DNA from: Spirochaetaceae bacterium
Lineage (GTDB): Bacteria > Spirochaetota > Spirochaetia > SZUA-6 > Bin103
Direction of reading: 5' to 3'
Length of the DNA stretch: 13,406 nt
Assembly: GCA_026710565.1 (NCBI GenBank)
Contig: JAPOQV010000170.1
Location: 1-13,406, forward strand
A model generated the notes under the pieces. It worked only from the letters and a program-made list of their open reading frames with translations, was not told the DNA's origin and searched no databases. Within the stretch, counting starts at the first letter, position 1. The number at the start of each line of letters is the position of its first letter. Positions 1 through 6,712 of the stretch are shown piece by piece. The translations under genes and the position numbers were made by a program.

Positions 1-2
1 GG

Positions 3-416
3 GGTCCCCCGTTCCCCCCCCCCGCCTCCGGGGCGGGCGTGTTCCTGCGGGCGGGGCCCCGCTCCTTCGGGTGTTTCTGGGCCGGCCGGCCGTACAACCT
101 GTATCTGTGGATGCAGGCCGGCGGCACTCGGGGCGACGCGCGGCGAGCCGCCGTCCTCGGCGCCTACTTCAACGTCTGCGACGCCGTCGAGCTGGGCCGC
201 ACGGAGTTGCGCTGGCGCGATCTGTGGGTTGACGTCCTGGCGCTGCCGGCGCGGCGGCCGGTCACCCTGGACCGCGACGAGGTGCCCGGCGACCTGCCGC
301 CGTGGCTCACCCGTCACATCGACGATGCCGTGGACGAGCTGTACGCGCGCAGCGGCGAGCTGGTCGAGGAGTGCCTGCGCTGGGCCGGCGCGGTCAGACG
401 TTCACGCGGTACGTGA
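3..416 (+). CDS. DUF402 family protein, 5' partial
   Basis: The reading frame is open to the left edge, so the N-terminus is missing; the first in-frame GTG at 39 is probably not the true start. The visible part matches the DUF402 fold: a W-x-G-R-P-YN-x-YLW block near the beginning, then AYFNV, then a D-L-W-V-D-V-L strand followed by the LDRDE motif, and a helical C-terminus. Characterised DUF402 relatives include nucleoside di/triphosphate phosphatases and FomD, which bind divalent metal through such acidic clusters. The substrate here is unknown. The first ~35 bases are nearly all C and G runs and read as low-complexity Pro/Gly, so that end may contain sequencing error or not be coding. The 3' end overlaps the 3' end of the convergent allA gene by 23 bases. 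Family assignment is from motif pattern only. Confidence 0.72.
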   Translation, partial: GPPFPPPASGAGVFLRAGPRSFGCFWAGRPYNLYLWMQAGGTRGDARRAAVLGAYFNVCDAVELGRTELRWRDLWVDVLALPARRPVTLDRDEVPGDLPPWLTRHIDDAVDELYARSGELVEECLRWAGAVRRSRGT

Positions 417-891
417 GGTCGGCCGCCTCATCGCCGGTGAGGCGGATCTCCACGAGGTTTTCGCCGGGGCCGCCGCGGTCGACCACCAGGAAGTCGGTGG
501 GGCGCCGCCAGGCGATCACCGGGTGGTGCCAGACGCCCTTGGCGTAGTTGACGCCCTGCCGGCCGTCGCTGACGAACGCGCGCAGGTCGGCGGCGAGCGG
601 CGGCGGGCCGGCCGCCGCGACCACGATCAGAAACGGCGTGCGGTCCAGCGGGATGAACGCCTGCGAGCCGAGTGGATGCTGCTCCATCACGGTGACGGTG
701 AGCGGCAGTGCCGGCGGCTGCGCGCGGAACACGTTGACGAGCGGCCGCCCGCCGCGGTCGGCCACGTCGACGGCCGCCAGGTCGTGGAAGCGCACCGTCG
801 TCCCCTCGTTGATGATCCGCTGCTCGGCGCCGGCGGTTTCGATCACGTCCCCGAACGGCGCGAACGCCGCCCGCGTGAGCGGTTCCGGCAC
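394..891 (-). CDS. allA: Ureidoglycolate lyase
   Basis: AllA splits (S)-ureidoglycolate into glyoxylate and urea, the last step of the allantoicase route of allantoin breakdown, in the cytoplasm. The 165 residues match the family's usual ~160-170. Family blocks appear in order: [14 protein letters not shown] (4-17), an IN-G then RFHDLA segment (27-39), E70-x-HP-x-GSQAF-x-P (70-81), [12 protein letters not shown] (113-124) and DFLVVDRGG (133-141). Start is GTG at 891; there is no good Shine-Dalgarno next to it and no alternative start nearer the upstream stop. It lies 37 bases after alc on the same strand, as the last gene of a puuE-alc-allA operon. Its end overlaps the convergent DUF402 gene by 23 bases, so no terminator fits between them. 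Confidence 0.93.
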   Translation of the reverse strand: MPEPLTRAAFAPFGDVIETAGAEQRIINEGTTVRFHDLAAVDVADRGGRPLVNVFRAQPPALPLTVTVMEQHPLGSQAFIPLDRTPFLIVVAAAGPPPLAADLRAFVSDGRQGVNYAKGVWHHPVIAWRRPTDFLVVDRGGPGENLVEIRLTGDEAADLTYRVNV

Positions 892-928
892 GAGCGGCGG
901 TAGCGATGAGCCTCCGATCGGTCCGCCC

Positions 929-1960
929 TCAGGAGGGAGTGCCGAAGAGCCGCAGCCGGCTGATGCCGCCGTCGGGAATCATGTTGAGGCGCACGTGCGA
1001 CACCGGCCCGCGGTCCTTCATGGCGCCGGCCGCGAAGGTGTGCTCGCGGTCCGCCTGCAGGGGCTGCTCGTCCAGCAGCACCGGCCAGAACATCGACTGC
1101 GCGACCACGGAGGCGCGCAGTTCGCCGGTGTCCGCGGGGAGCGACGCTCCCTGCAGGGAGCAGCGGTCGGGGTAGTTGCCCTTGAAGTGGGCGGTGTCGA
1201 CCACCACGCGGTCGATGGTGCCGGGATGCGCCAGGGCGACGATGCACCAGTCGTGGCCGGGCTCGCGGCGGCGCCTGGTCTCCCAGCCGTCGCCCATGTC
1301 GCGGCCGCGGTCGGGCCTGAGCATGTTGCCGGGATTGCCGTAGTGCGCGTCGTTCCAGGCGATCGCCACCGCGCCGTGCACGGCGGAGGCAAGGTCCAGC
1401 TCGCCGAGCGTGGCCAGGGCGTTCCAGTCGGGCCGCGGCCGGCCGTACACGCGCAGGCGCGCCACGCCGCCGTCCGGCAGCAGGTTGAGCCGCACGTGGC
1501 TCCAGGTGCGCCGGTCGGCGACCGGAAACAGGTGGTGGTCGTCGGGGCCGAGCGCCGCCGGCGGCACCAGCGCGACCCAATCGGCCCCTTCTCCCGGTTG
1601 GCCGTCGTCCGGATCGCCGTCGCTCAGGCAGGCTTCCAGAGACGCGGCCGGCGGGTAGTTGCCGGTGAAGTGGCGGGTGTCGATGTCCACCGCGTGGATC
1701 TCGCCGGGCGCCGCCAGGCGCACGACGCTGCGGTCGTGGCCTCCGCCGCGGCGGCGGCGCGACTCCCAGCCGTCCATCCACTTGCCGTGGTCGTCGTACT
1801 TGTCGGGGATGAACACCGGCTCGCCCGGCTCCAGCATGCGCGACAGCGGCGCGAAGAACTCGTCCGTGCACCAGACCCCGGCGGCCCCCAAGCGCGCGTC
1901 GGCCAGGTTGGTGGTCAGAGGCGGACCGGCGGTATCCGGCCTGTCCGGCGTCTCAGCCAT
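929..1960 (-). CDS. alc: Allantoicase
   Basis: Allantoicase hydrolyses allantoate to ureidoglycolate and urea. The 343-residue protein shows the family's internal duplication clearly. The first repeat has [11 protein letters not shown] with a following HD (about 61-76), [10 protein letters not shown] (94-103) and SHVRLN-x-LPDGG-x-ARLR (154-170). The second repeat has DGWETRRRR with HD (about 224-237), [10 protein letters not shown] (255-264) and SHVRLN-x-IPDGG-x-SRLR (321-337). Start is ATG at 1960, with a strong GGAGG Shine-Dalgarno at 1966-1970 five bases upstream, lying inside the end of puuE. The two genes overlap by 8 bases, which suggests translational coupling. It feeds its product directly to AllA, encoded just downstream. 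Confidence 0.95.
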   Translation of the reverse strand: MAETPDRPDTAGPPLTTNLADARLGAAGVWCTDEFFAPLSRMLEPGEPVFIPDKYDDHGKWMDGWESRRRRGGGHDRSVVRLAAPGEIHAVDIDTRHFTGNYPPAASLEACLSDGDPDDGQPGEGADWVALVPPAALGPDDHHLFPVADRRTWSHVRLNLLPDGGVARLRVYGRPRPDWNALATLGELDLASAVHGAVAIAWNDAHYGNPGNMLRPDRGRDMGDGWETRRRREPGHDWCIVALAHPGTIDRVVVDTAHFKGNYPDRCSLQGASLPADTGELRASVVAQSMFWPVLLDEQPLQADREHTFAAGAMKDRGPVSHVRLNMIPDGGISRLRLFGTPS

Positions 1961-2894
1961 GGGAGCCTCCGTAGGGATGGGTTGCGTGCCAGTGGCGGGC
2001 GATGTCGACGCGGCGGCAGCACCAGACCGCGTCGTGCGCGAGCACGTGATCGACGAACCGCCGCAGGGCGGCGAAGCGCCCCGGGCGCCCGATCAGCCGG
2101 CAGTGCAGCCCGACCGACATCATGCGCGGCGTGTCAGCCCCCTCCGCGTACAGCACGTCGAAGGTATCGCGCAGGTAGGTGAAGAACTGGTCGCCGGAGT
2201 TGAAGCCCTGCGGGGTGACGAAACGCATGTCGTTGGCGTCCAGCGTGTACGGCACTACCAGGTGCGGCCGTCCGGCGACCACCGTCCAGAACGGCAGGTC
2301 GTCGTTGTAGTCGTCGGCGTCGTAGAGGAAGCCGCCCTCCTCCACGACCAGCCGGCGCGTGTTGGGCCCGGTGCGTCCGGTGTACCAGCCGAGGGGCCGC
2401 TCGCCCGTGAGCCGGCGGATGATATCGACGGCGCGCTGCAGGTGCTCCCGTTCCACCGGCTCGGAGACGTCCTGGTAGTCGATCCAGCGATAGCCATGGC
2501 TGCAGATCTCGAAACCGGCTTCCATGGCGGCGTCGGCGACCGCGGGGTTGCGCTCGAGCGCCATCGCCACCGCGAACACGGTGATGGGGATCTCCCGTTC
2601 GCGGAACAGCCGGAACAGGCGCCACACGCCGACGCGGCTGCCGTACTCGTAGATCGACTCCATGCTCATGTGGCGTTCGGGCAACGGGAACGCGCCAAGG
2701 ATCTCGGACAGGAACGACTCGGAGCCCGCGTCGCCGTGCAGCACGGAGTTCTCCGCCCCTTCCTCGTAGTTGACCACGAACTGCACGGCCACCCGTGCGC
2801 CGTCCGGCCAGTCCGCCTGCGGCGGATGGGCGCCGTAACCGTACAGGTCGCGCGGATAGGCCTCGGTCGCGGCGGCGTCTGTCCCGTCCGGCAT
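1953..2894 (-). CDS. puuE: Allantoinase, PuuE (polysaccharide-deacetylase-like) type
   Basis: This 313-residue NodB-fold protein has the signature of PuuE, the metal-independent allantoinase that opens (S)-allantoin to allantoate. Diagnostic segments are YPRDLYGYGAHPP (13-25), V-x-FVVNYEEG with ENSVLHGD (37-55), FEICSHGYRWIDY (128-140), GWYTGRTGPNTRRL (169-182), YTLDANDMRF (216-225) and GLHCRLIGRPGR (262-273). These distinguish it from true chitin or peptidoglycan deacetylases, which keep the metal-binding HSxxH motif; here that site reads SHGYR. Start is ATG at 2894; no clear Shine-Dalgarno precedes it, and a large hairpin ends 13 bases upstream. It is the first gene of the ureide operon and is divergent from the Gfo/Idh gene. 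Confidence 0.94.
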   Translation of the reverse strand: MPDGTDAAATEAYPRDLYGYGAHPPQADWPDGARVAVQFVVNYEEGAENSVLHGDAGSESFLSEILGAFPLPERHMSMESIYEYGSRVGVWRLFRLFREREIPITVFAVAMALERNPAVADAAMEAGFEICSHGYRWIDYQDVSEPVEREHLQRAVDIIRRLTGERPLGWYTGRTGPNTRRLVVEEGGFLYDADDYNDDLPFWTVVAGRPHLVVPYTLDANDMRFVTPQGFNSGDQFFTYLRDTFDVLYAEGADTPRMMSVGLHCRLIGRPGRFAALRRFVDHVLAHDAVWCCRRVDIARHWHATHPYGGSHG

Positions 2895-2907
2895 GCGGCG
2901 TGACTAT

Positions 2908-2953
2908 TGAGTGTGTCGGACATGCCGCGCAAGCGGCAGGCACGACACACTCA
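2908..2953. promoter_or_regulatory. Large inverted repeat between divergent puuE and Gfo/Idh genes
   Basis: An 11-base perfect outer inverted repeat (TGAGTGTGTCG at 2908-2918, complement at 2943-2953) encloses a second perfect 6-base stem (TGCCGC at 2923-2928, GCGGCA at 2933-2938). The inner loop is GCAA on the plus strand, and a 4x4 internal loop separates the two stems. It lies 13 bases upstream of the puuE start codon. It could be a dimeric-repressor operator, a structured puuE leader, or a REP-like palindrome. It has no T-run on either side, so it is not a standard terminator. The structure is seen; the role is inference. Confidence 0.55.
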
Positions 2954-2973
2954 TGGTGAGGTGGGATGGGCCG

Positions 2974-3007
2974 ATGGCGGCGCCGCAGGTGCGGCTTCGG
3001 GCGCCAT
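2974..3007. repeat. Second hairpin upstream of the Gfo/Idh gene
   Basis: Outer arms ATGGCG (2974-2979) and CGCCAT (3002-3007) enclose an inner perfect stem GCCGC (2982-2986) / GCGGC (2991-2995) with loop AGGT. It sits about 40 bases upstream of the Gfo/Idh ATG, in tandem with the larger hairpin. In such GC-rich DNA a stem of this size could arise by chance. Confidence 0.3.
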
Positions 3008-3048
3008 GCTGGCGGACGACACCGGGCGCAACGTAGACTGGCGTTGCT

Positions 3049-4317
3049 ATGGCGATACGACTGGCGATCGTCGGCTGCGGCGGCATGGGCCACCGCCACC
3101 TGCGCGGCCTGAGCGCGTTGCATGCCGCGGGCATCCCGTCGCTGGAGCTGGTCGCCGCCTGCGACCCGGTGGAGGCGAACGCGGCCTCCCTCGCCGACCA
3201 CGCCGAGGCGGCATACGGCACGCGTCCGGCCGTGGTGGCAACCCTCGGCGACCTGCCTGCCCACGGCGTGCAGGCGGTGGACATCACGAGCATCCCGCGC
3301 GCGCATCACGTCCTGGCCGTGGAGGCGCTGCAACGCGGGCTCCACGTCCTGATCGAGAAGCCGATGGCGCCGACCGTGGCCGCATGCCGGCGGATCTGCG
3401 ACGCGGCGGCGGCATCCTCGGCGATCCTCAGCGTGGCCGAGAACTACCGGCGCGACCCGATGTGCCGTCTGGCCAAGGCGCTGCTGGACTCCGGCGTGAT
3501 CGGCACGCCGCGGCTGGTCGTCCAGCACGGCGTGAGCGGCGGCGACCGGATGGCCATCAGCCAGTGGCGGCACCGGCGCGAGCACGGCGGCATCCTGCTG
3601 GACGTCGGCGTCCACTACGCCGACGTGCTTGAGTACCTGCTGGGTCCCATCGACACCGCCTACGCGGTGACCCGGCTGCATGAACCGGTGCGCCGCAACC
3701 CGGCCGCGGGGGACGGCGAAGGCGCCGTCGATCCCGCCAACGCCTACGCGCAGTGGCAACGGCAGACGCCGGCCGCCTTCGAGGCGACCGCCGAGGACGC
3801 GGTGTACGGAACGCTGACCTTTGCGAGCGGCGTGGTCGGCAACATCATCCAGGACCACGCCGGCCACGGCGCGGGCTTCGGGGGGCGCATGGTGTTCGGC
3901 TCGGCCGGATCGATGACGCTGCCGGGCGACCGCAGCGGCGGCGCGATCACCGTGCACCTCGACGGCGGCGAGCGGCTGGAAGGCCAGACGCTGCTGGATC
4001 ACGTGCCGGAGTTCCGCCTTGACGCGAACACCGCGGCGCTGTTCGGCGCGGAACGGATCTGCGGCTACGATCAGCCGTTCCCGGTCACCGACGCCGGGCT
4101 GCTCGCCGTCGAGTACGCCGAGTTGGCCGACGCGATCCGCGGCGGCGCGCCGCCGGAGGTCGACGCCGAGCAGGGGATGAGCGCGGTGGCCAGCTACTAC
4201 GCGCTGCTGGAGTCCGGCGTGTCAGGCATGCCGGCCCGTGTGCAGGACGTGCTGGCCGGGCACATCGATGCGTACCAGCGTGAATTGAACGAATCGCTCG
4301 GGCTAACGGCGCCCTGA
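3049..4317 (+). CDS. Gfo/Idh/MocA family NAD(P)-dependent oxidoreductase
   Basis: A 422-residue dehydrogenase of the Gfo/Idh/MocA family, which usually oxidises or reduces sugars, inositols or related alcohols with NAD(P). The N-terminal Rossmann fold carries GCGGMGHRH (9-17) and an acidic residue after the second strand (AACDP, 36-40). The EKP motif at 103-105 has the usual cofactor-contacting lysine K104. The C-terminal sheet domain holds GGILLDVGVHYADVLEYLLG (180-199), with likely catalytic D185 and H189. No signal peptide is seen, so it should be cytoplasmic. ATG at 3049 has no Shine-Dalgarno; a TAGACT hexamer at 3034-3039 would place transcription start near the ATG, hinting at a leaderless message. 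It is divergent from puuE across 154 bases. Substrate is unknown; a ureide-related role is only a neighbourhood guess. Confidence 0.9.
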   Translation: MAIRLAIVGCGGMGHRHLRGLSALHAAGIPSLELVAACDPVEANAASLADHAEAAYGTRPAVVATLGDLPAHGVQAVDITSIPRAHHVLAVEALQRGLHVLIEKPMAPTVAACRRICDAAAASSAILSVAENYRRDPMCRLAKALLDSGVIGTPRLVVQHGVSGGDRMAISQWRHRREHGGILLDVGVHYADVLEYLLGPIDTAYAVTRLHEPVRRNPAAGDGEGAVDPANAYAQWQRQTPAAFEATAEDAVYGTLTFASGVVGNIIQDHAGHGAGFGGRMVFGSAGSMTLPGDRSGGAITVHLDGGERLEGQTLLDHVPEFRLDANTAALFGAERICGYDQPFPVTDAGLLAVEYAELADAIRGGAPPEVDAEQGMSAVASYYALLESGVSGMPARVQDVLAGHIDAYQRELNESLGLTAP

Positions 4318-4330
4318 GCTTCGCTCGGGC
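4295..4330 (+). terminator. Alternative stem-loops at the end of the Gfo/Idh gene
   Basis: CGCTCGGGC occurs twice (4295-4303 and 4322-4330), and between the copies lies GCCCTGAGC (4311-4319), which can pair with either. The downstream hairpin is GCCC plus GAGC, loop TTC, GCTC plus GGGC, with one bulged T. It spans the gene's stop codon at 4315-4317. No U-tract follows, so intrinsic termination would be weak. The pairing is visible; the function is inferred. Confidence 0.35.
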
Positions 4331-4332
4331 GT

Positions 4333-4481
4333 TCAGAGTTCCGCGATCGGTAGCCCACTGCGAACACGGGATCGACCGCTAACAGACGCTCGTTGCGCCG
4401 CAGCCAGTCGACCACGAGCGGGTCGGGAGCGGCCTTGGTCGCCTCCGACAGCACGTTGGCGTCCACCAGGAACTTCGCCAT
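4333..4481 (-). pseudogene. Broken VapC (PIN-domain) toxin remnant
   Basis: The ATG at 4481 begins a clear PIN-domain N-terminus: K-F-L-V-DANVLSE with the first catalytic aspartate, then PDP-x-V-x-DWLRRNERLLAVDPV up to residue 39. The family's next block (LGE/LGEI) is absent. In a shifted frame the sequence resumes as RSGLPIAEL followed by TGA at 4333-4335, which resembles the tail of such toxins. The simplest reading is an internal deletion of roughly 85-90 codons that also shifted the frame, removing the remaining catalytic acidic residues. Left unshifted, the frame runs antisense into the Gfo/Idh gene as 94 residues of nonsense. It follows vapB by 6 bases, the normal antitoxin-toxin order. 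Whole VapC is an RNase, typically tRNA-cleaving; this copy should be inactive. Confidence 0.75.
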
Positions 4482-4487
4482 CGGGCG

Positions 4488-4733
4488 TCACCAATCGGGT
4501 GGGGTGATGCGTTCGGTGGATTCGGAAGGGACGGGGGCGTACCAGTCCTTCACGGGACAGGAGAGCAGGAGATCCACCAGTCCATGATTCTTCGGTGGTT
4601 CACGTGCCGTCAGAAGGTAGACGCCGGCGCCGTGGCGCTCGATCTCGAACTCCTGGCCCGGTTCGATGCCATCGTGATGGCGGATCTCCGCCGGCAGCAC
4701 GATCTGGCCCTTCGAGGAGACGGTAGTTCTCAC
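4488..4733 (-). CDS. AbrB/SpoVT-type VapB antitoxin
   Basis: This 81-residue protein starts with the swapped-hairpin AbrB DNA-binding signature: RTTVSSKGQIVLPAEIR (2-18), then GIEPGQEFEIER (22-33). Its C-terminal tail (VDLLLSCPVKDWYAPVPSES) has the Trp/Tyr-rich form used by such antitoxins to plug a VapC active site. I chose GTG at 4733 because family members begin at this MRTTVSSKGQ point; an ATG at 4772 would add 13 residues without family resemblance. Such antitoxins normally neutralise VapC and repress their own operon. Its partner just downstream is broken, so this one is an orphan that may keep only a DNA-binding role, or may act on a VapC encoded elsewhere. Confidence 0.85.
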   Translation of the reverse strand: MRTTVSSKGQIVLPAEIRHHDGIEPGQEFEIERHGAGVYLLTAREPPKNHGLVDLLLSCPVKDWYAPVPSESTERITPPDW

Positions 4734-4741
4734 GCGCGTAG

Positions 4742-4924
4742 CCTGTCGTCTTACCTGAAGACTGGCTACCATGGTTCGTCGTACCGCTGAATTTCCCGCA
4801 GTATCGCTTGGCGAGGGACATTGAGCGGCTATGGCTCAAGCTGCAGACTCGGTACGATCTGGAGGTCGAGAAGGACCGCCTTGGGCAGCGTCTGGATCAG
4901 GAAGTCACGGTCCGAGCTGTGTAA
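4742..4924 (+). pseudogene. Unrecognised coding remnant, C-terminal fragment
   Basis: In frame 2, from just after a TAG at 4739-4741 to the TAA at 4922-4924, about 60 codons read like real protein: a segment with EDWLPWFV and LNFPQYRLARDIERLWLKL, then a charged, probably helical end with YDLEVEKDRLGQRLDQEV. There is no ATG or GTG start in frame; the first common start is TTG at 4808. The codon and residue pattern suggests the 3' end of a former gene whose 5' part was lost where the vapBC module now lies. I do not recognise the family. It could also be a chance frame in GC-rich DNA, so confidence is low. Confidence 0.35.
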
Positions 4925-4972
4925 GGACGGCCGGAAGCGCCGGCACCCCGGACCGAAAGCTGGATAGAGGAT

Positions 4973-5953
4973 ATGGCAGTGACGGCAGAGAAAATCGAGC
5001 AGCGGTCGATCGTCATCGTGATCGTGGTGAGCGTGTCGTTCGGGCTGATCGGCATCGTCATCTCGCTCGCCAGCCGGTCGGGGGCGGTGTTCCTGGACGG
5101 CCTGTTCTCGCTGATCTTCGCGGTGGTGGGGCTGCTGACGCTGTACGTGTCCAAGCTCGTGCAGCGTCCGCGCGACGAGCAGTATCCTTTCGGGTACGCG
5201 ACCTTCGAGCCGATGCTGAACCTGTTCAAGGGGGTCCTGATCGCGACCGCGCTGCTGTACGCGGTGTGGACGGCGGTCAGGGCGCTGATGACCGGCGGGC
5301 AGGAGGTGGCGGCCATCGGCGGCATCATCTACGCCGCCATCGCGGTGACCGGAGGAGTCGCGCTGGCGGTGACGCTGCGGAGACTGGGCCAGAAGTCGGG
5401 CTCCCCGATCGTGCAGTTGGACGCTCAGAACGCCGTGATCGACACGATGATCTCCGGCGCGGTCGGCGTGGCGTTTGTCGCGACGCTGATCATCCAGAAC
5501 TCGCGGCTGTCCGCGTGGGCCCCATACGCCGATCCGGTGATCATGCTGGCGATCGCCGCCATCGCGGCGCCACAGCCCATCAAGACCATTCGCGCCAACT
5601 GGCGGCAGCTCATGGGCAGGGCGCCGGATCGGGCGGTGCAGGACCGGATCGCGGCGCTGGTGGAATCGGTGCTGGGGCGCGTGCCGCATTCGGAGACGCA
5701 TCTGCGCACCACCGAGGTGGGCCGCTACCTGTACATCCACCTCTACGTGATCGTGCCTGAGGACGCCACCGAACCCATCGACGTGCGCCTGCACGACCGG
5801 ATCAGGCGGGAGATCTTCGAACAGCTCTCAGGCGAGTTCAGCCACCTGGCCTTGGACATCGGCTTCACCATGGATGTCCGCTGGGCGGTCTCCAGCGTTC
5901 CGTCCGAAGATCAGGAGACGGTCTACCCCGCAGGCTCCCAGCCGGGGGGCTGA
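4973..5953 (+). CDS. Cation diffusion facilitator transporter (COG3965-like)
   Basis: A 326-residue inner-membrane protein of the CDF family, which exports divalent metal ions against protons. About six membrane segments span residues 12-205, followed by a cytoplasmic CDF dimerisation domain (about 215-305). Landmarks are FLDGLFSLIF in TM2 (40-49), YPFGYATFEPMLNL (71-84) and SPIVQLDAQNAVIDTMISGAV in the TM5 region (144-164). Against E. coli YiiP, site A here would be D42, S46, N153 and D157 rather than three Asp and one His. From memory this fits the COG3965 'predicted Co/Zn/Cd transporter' branch. AGAGG at 4966-4970 is only 2 bases from this ATG but 8 from an in-frame GTG at 4979, which may be the true start. 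The end overlaps convergent ureD by 31 bases. The metal is unknown; nickel is a guess from the urease neighbours. Confidence 0.88.
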   Translation: MAVTAEKIEQRSIVIVIVVSVSFGLIGIVISLASRSGAVFLDGLFSLIFAVVGLLTLYVSKLVQRPRDEQYPFGYATFEPMLNLFKGVLIATALLYAVWTAVRALMTGGQEVAAIGGIIYAAIAVTGGVALAVTLRRLGQKSGSPIVQLDAQNAVIDTMISGAVGVAFVATLIIQNSRLSAWAPYADPVIMLAIAAIAAPQPIKTIRANWRQLMGRAPDRAVQDRIAALVESVLGRVPHSETHLRTTEVGRYLYIHLYVIVPEDATEPIDVRLHDRIRREIFEQLSGEFSHLALDIGFTMDVRWAVSSVPSEDQETVYPAGSQPGG

Positions 5954-6672
5954 ACGTTCCGGGAGGCGTCGGCGGCCACGTCGGCGATGCCGCTGATCAG
6001 GGTGCCGCCGCGGTCCAGCACGCGCGCCACCGCAACGTCGTCGGCGATGAGCCCGCAGGTGCTCACCACGCCGGTGCCGGTGAGCACCGGGCGCAGCGCC
6101 TCCAACTCTGCCACCGCGCGGGCGCCCACGGCGACACAGGTCGCCCAGCCCAAACTGCCGCCGAAGCCGGCCGGCCCGAACGGCACCGCCGGTGGAGTCA
6201 GGCGGTAGCGTTCCCGGTAGATGACCGCGCCGTCGCGGAGGACGGTCAGGTGGTAGGCCAGACGCCTGAACGCCCAGGTCTCGCCCATCTGGCTGCGGCC
6301 GGGACACCCGCACTCCAGCAGCAGGCAGGAGCTTTCGCGGTCGGTGCCGACCACCGTGGACTGGATCACGGCGGCGCCGGCGAACGGGATCAGCGGCCGT
6401 CCCACCAGCCGCAGGTGGCTCCCGGCGCGCACATCCGCCACGAGCTGCAGGTGAGCGGGGTCCTCGCCGGTTCCCGGCAGGCACAGGGTGCTGGCCGGCG
6501 GCGCCCAGGTCGCTTCCGCCCGGCCGTCGATCCGGATGCGCTGCAGGTGACGGTCGCCGTTGCGCAGACCGCCCCCCTGATCGACCGGCACGGCAAACAG
6601 GCCGCCCGAGTCCGGCAGCACGTTCACGAACAGCGGCGCCCGGCGCCGGGTCCGCCAGCGCCGCCCGGTCAC
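5923..6672 (-). CDS. ureD: Urease accessory protein UreD (UreH)
   Basis: UreD is the scaffold that binds apo-urease and, with UreF and UreG, delivers nickel to the active site. The frame is a divergent UreD: GSHLRLVGRPLIPFAGA with IQSTVV, then GC-x-GRSQMGE-x-W-FRRL, corresponding to the family's P-x-P-x-IPF-x-GA and GR-x-x-x-GE blocks. From GTG 6672 it is about 249 residues, short for the family's ~270-280. Homology seems to start slightly upstream, at GELRLAV, so CTG 6684 or 6678 could be the real start. The frame also stays open to an ATG at 6849 through the whole UreG tail, but that stretch is a Thr-rich shadow of its histidine codons. No convincing ribosome site is visible; re-initiation after ureG is likely. 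The 3' end overlaps the CDF gene. Confidence 0.85.
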   Translation of the reverse strand: MTGRRWRTRRRAPLFVNVLPDSGGLFAVPVDQGGGLRNGDRHLQRIRIDGRAEATWAPPASTLCLPGTGEDPAHLQLVADVRAGSHLRLVGRPLIPFAGAAVIQSTVVGTDRESSCLLLECGCPGRSQMGETWAFRRLAYHLTVLRDGAVIYRERYRLTPPAVPFGPAGFGGSLGWATCVAVGARAVAELEALRPVLTGTGVVSTCGLIADDVAVARVLDRGGTLISGIADVAADASRNVQPPGWEPAG

Positions 6673-6712
6673 GGCCAGCCGCAGCTCGCCGCGCCGTCCG
6701 CTCGGGCCGGGG

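Noticed and set aside
548..2182. 544-residue plus-strand frame antisense to allA and alc
   Set aside because: The minus-strand frames carry clear AllA and allantoicase motifs; this frame is Arg/Ala/Gly-rich shadow.
1953..2894. PuuE as a chitin or peptidoglycan deacetylase
   Set aside because: The metal-binding HSxxH motif is replaced by SHGYR, and PuuE-specific blocks are present, next to allantoicase.
2134..4002. 622-residue minus-strand frame across puuE and the Gfo/Idh gene
   Set aside because: It overlaps two well-supported genes in other frames, and its residues are compositional shadows with no domain pattern.
4821..4839. TTGAGC / GCTCAA inverted repeat as a CDF operator
   Set aside because: Only 6-base arms, lying inside the coding-like remnant and about 135 bases from the CDF start; too weak to call.
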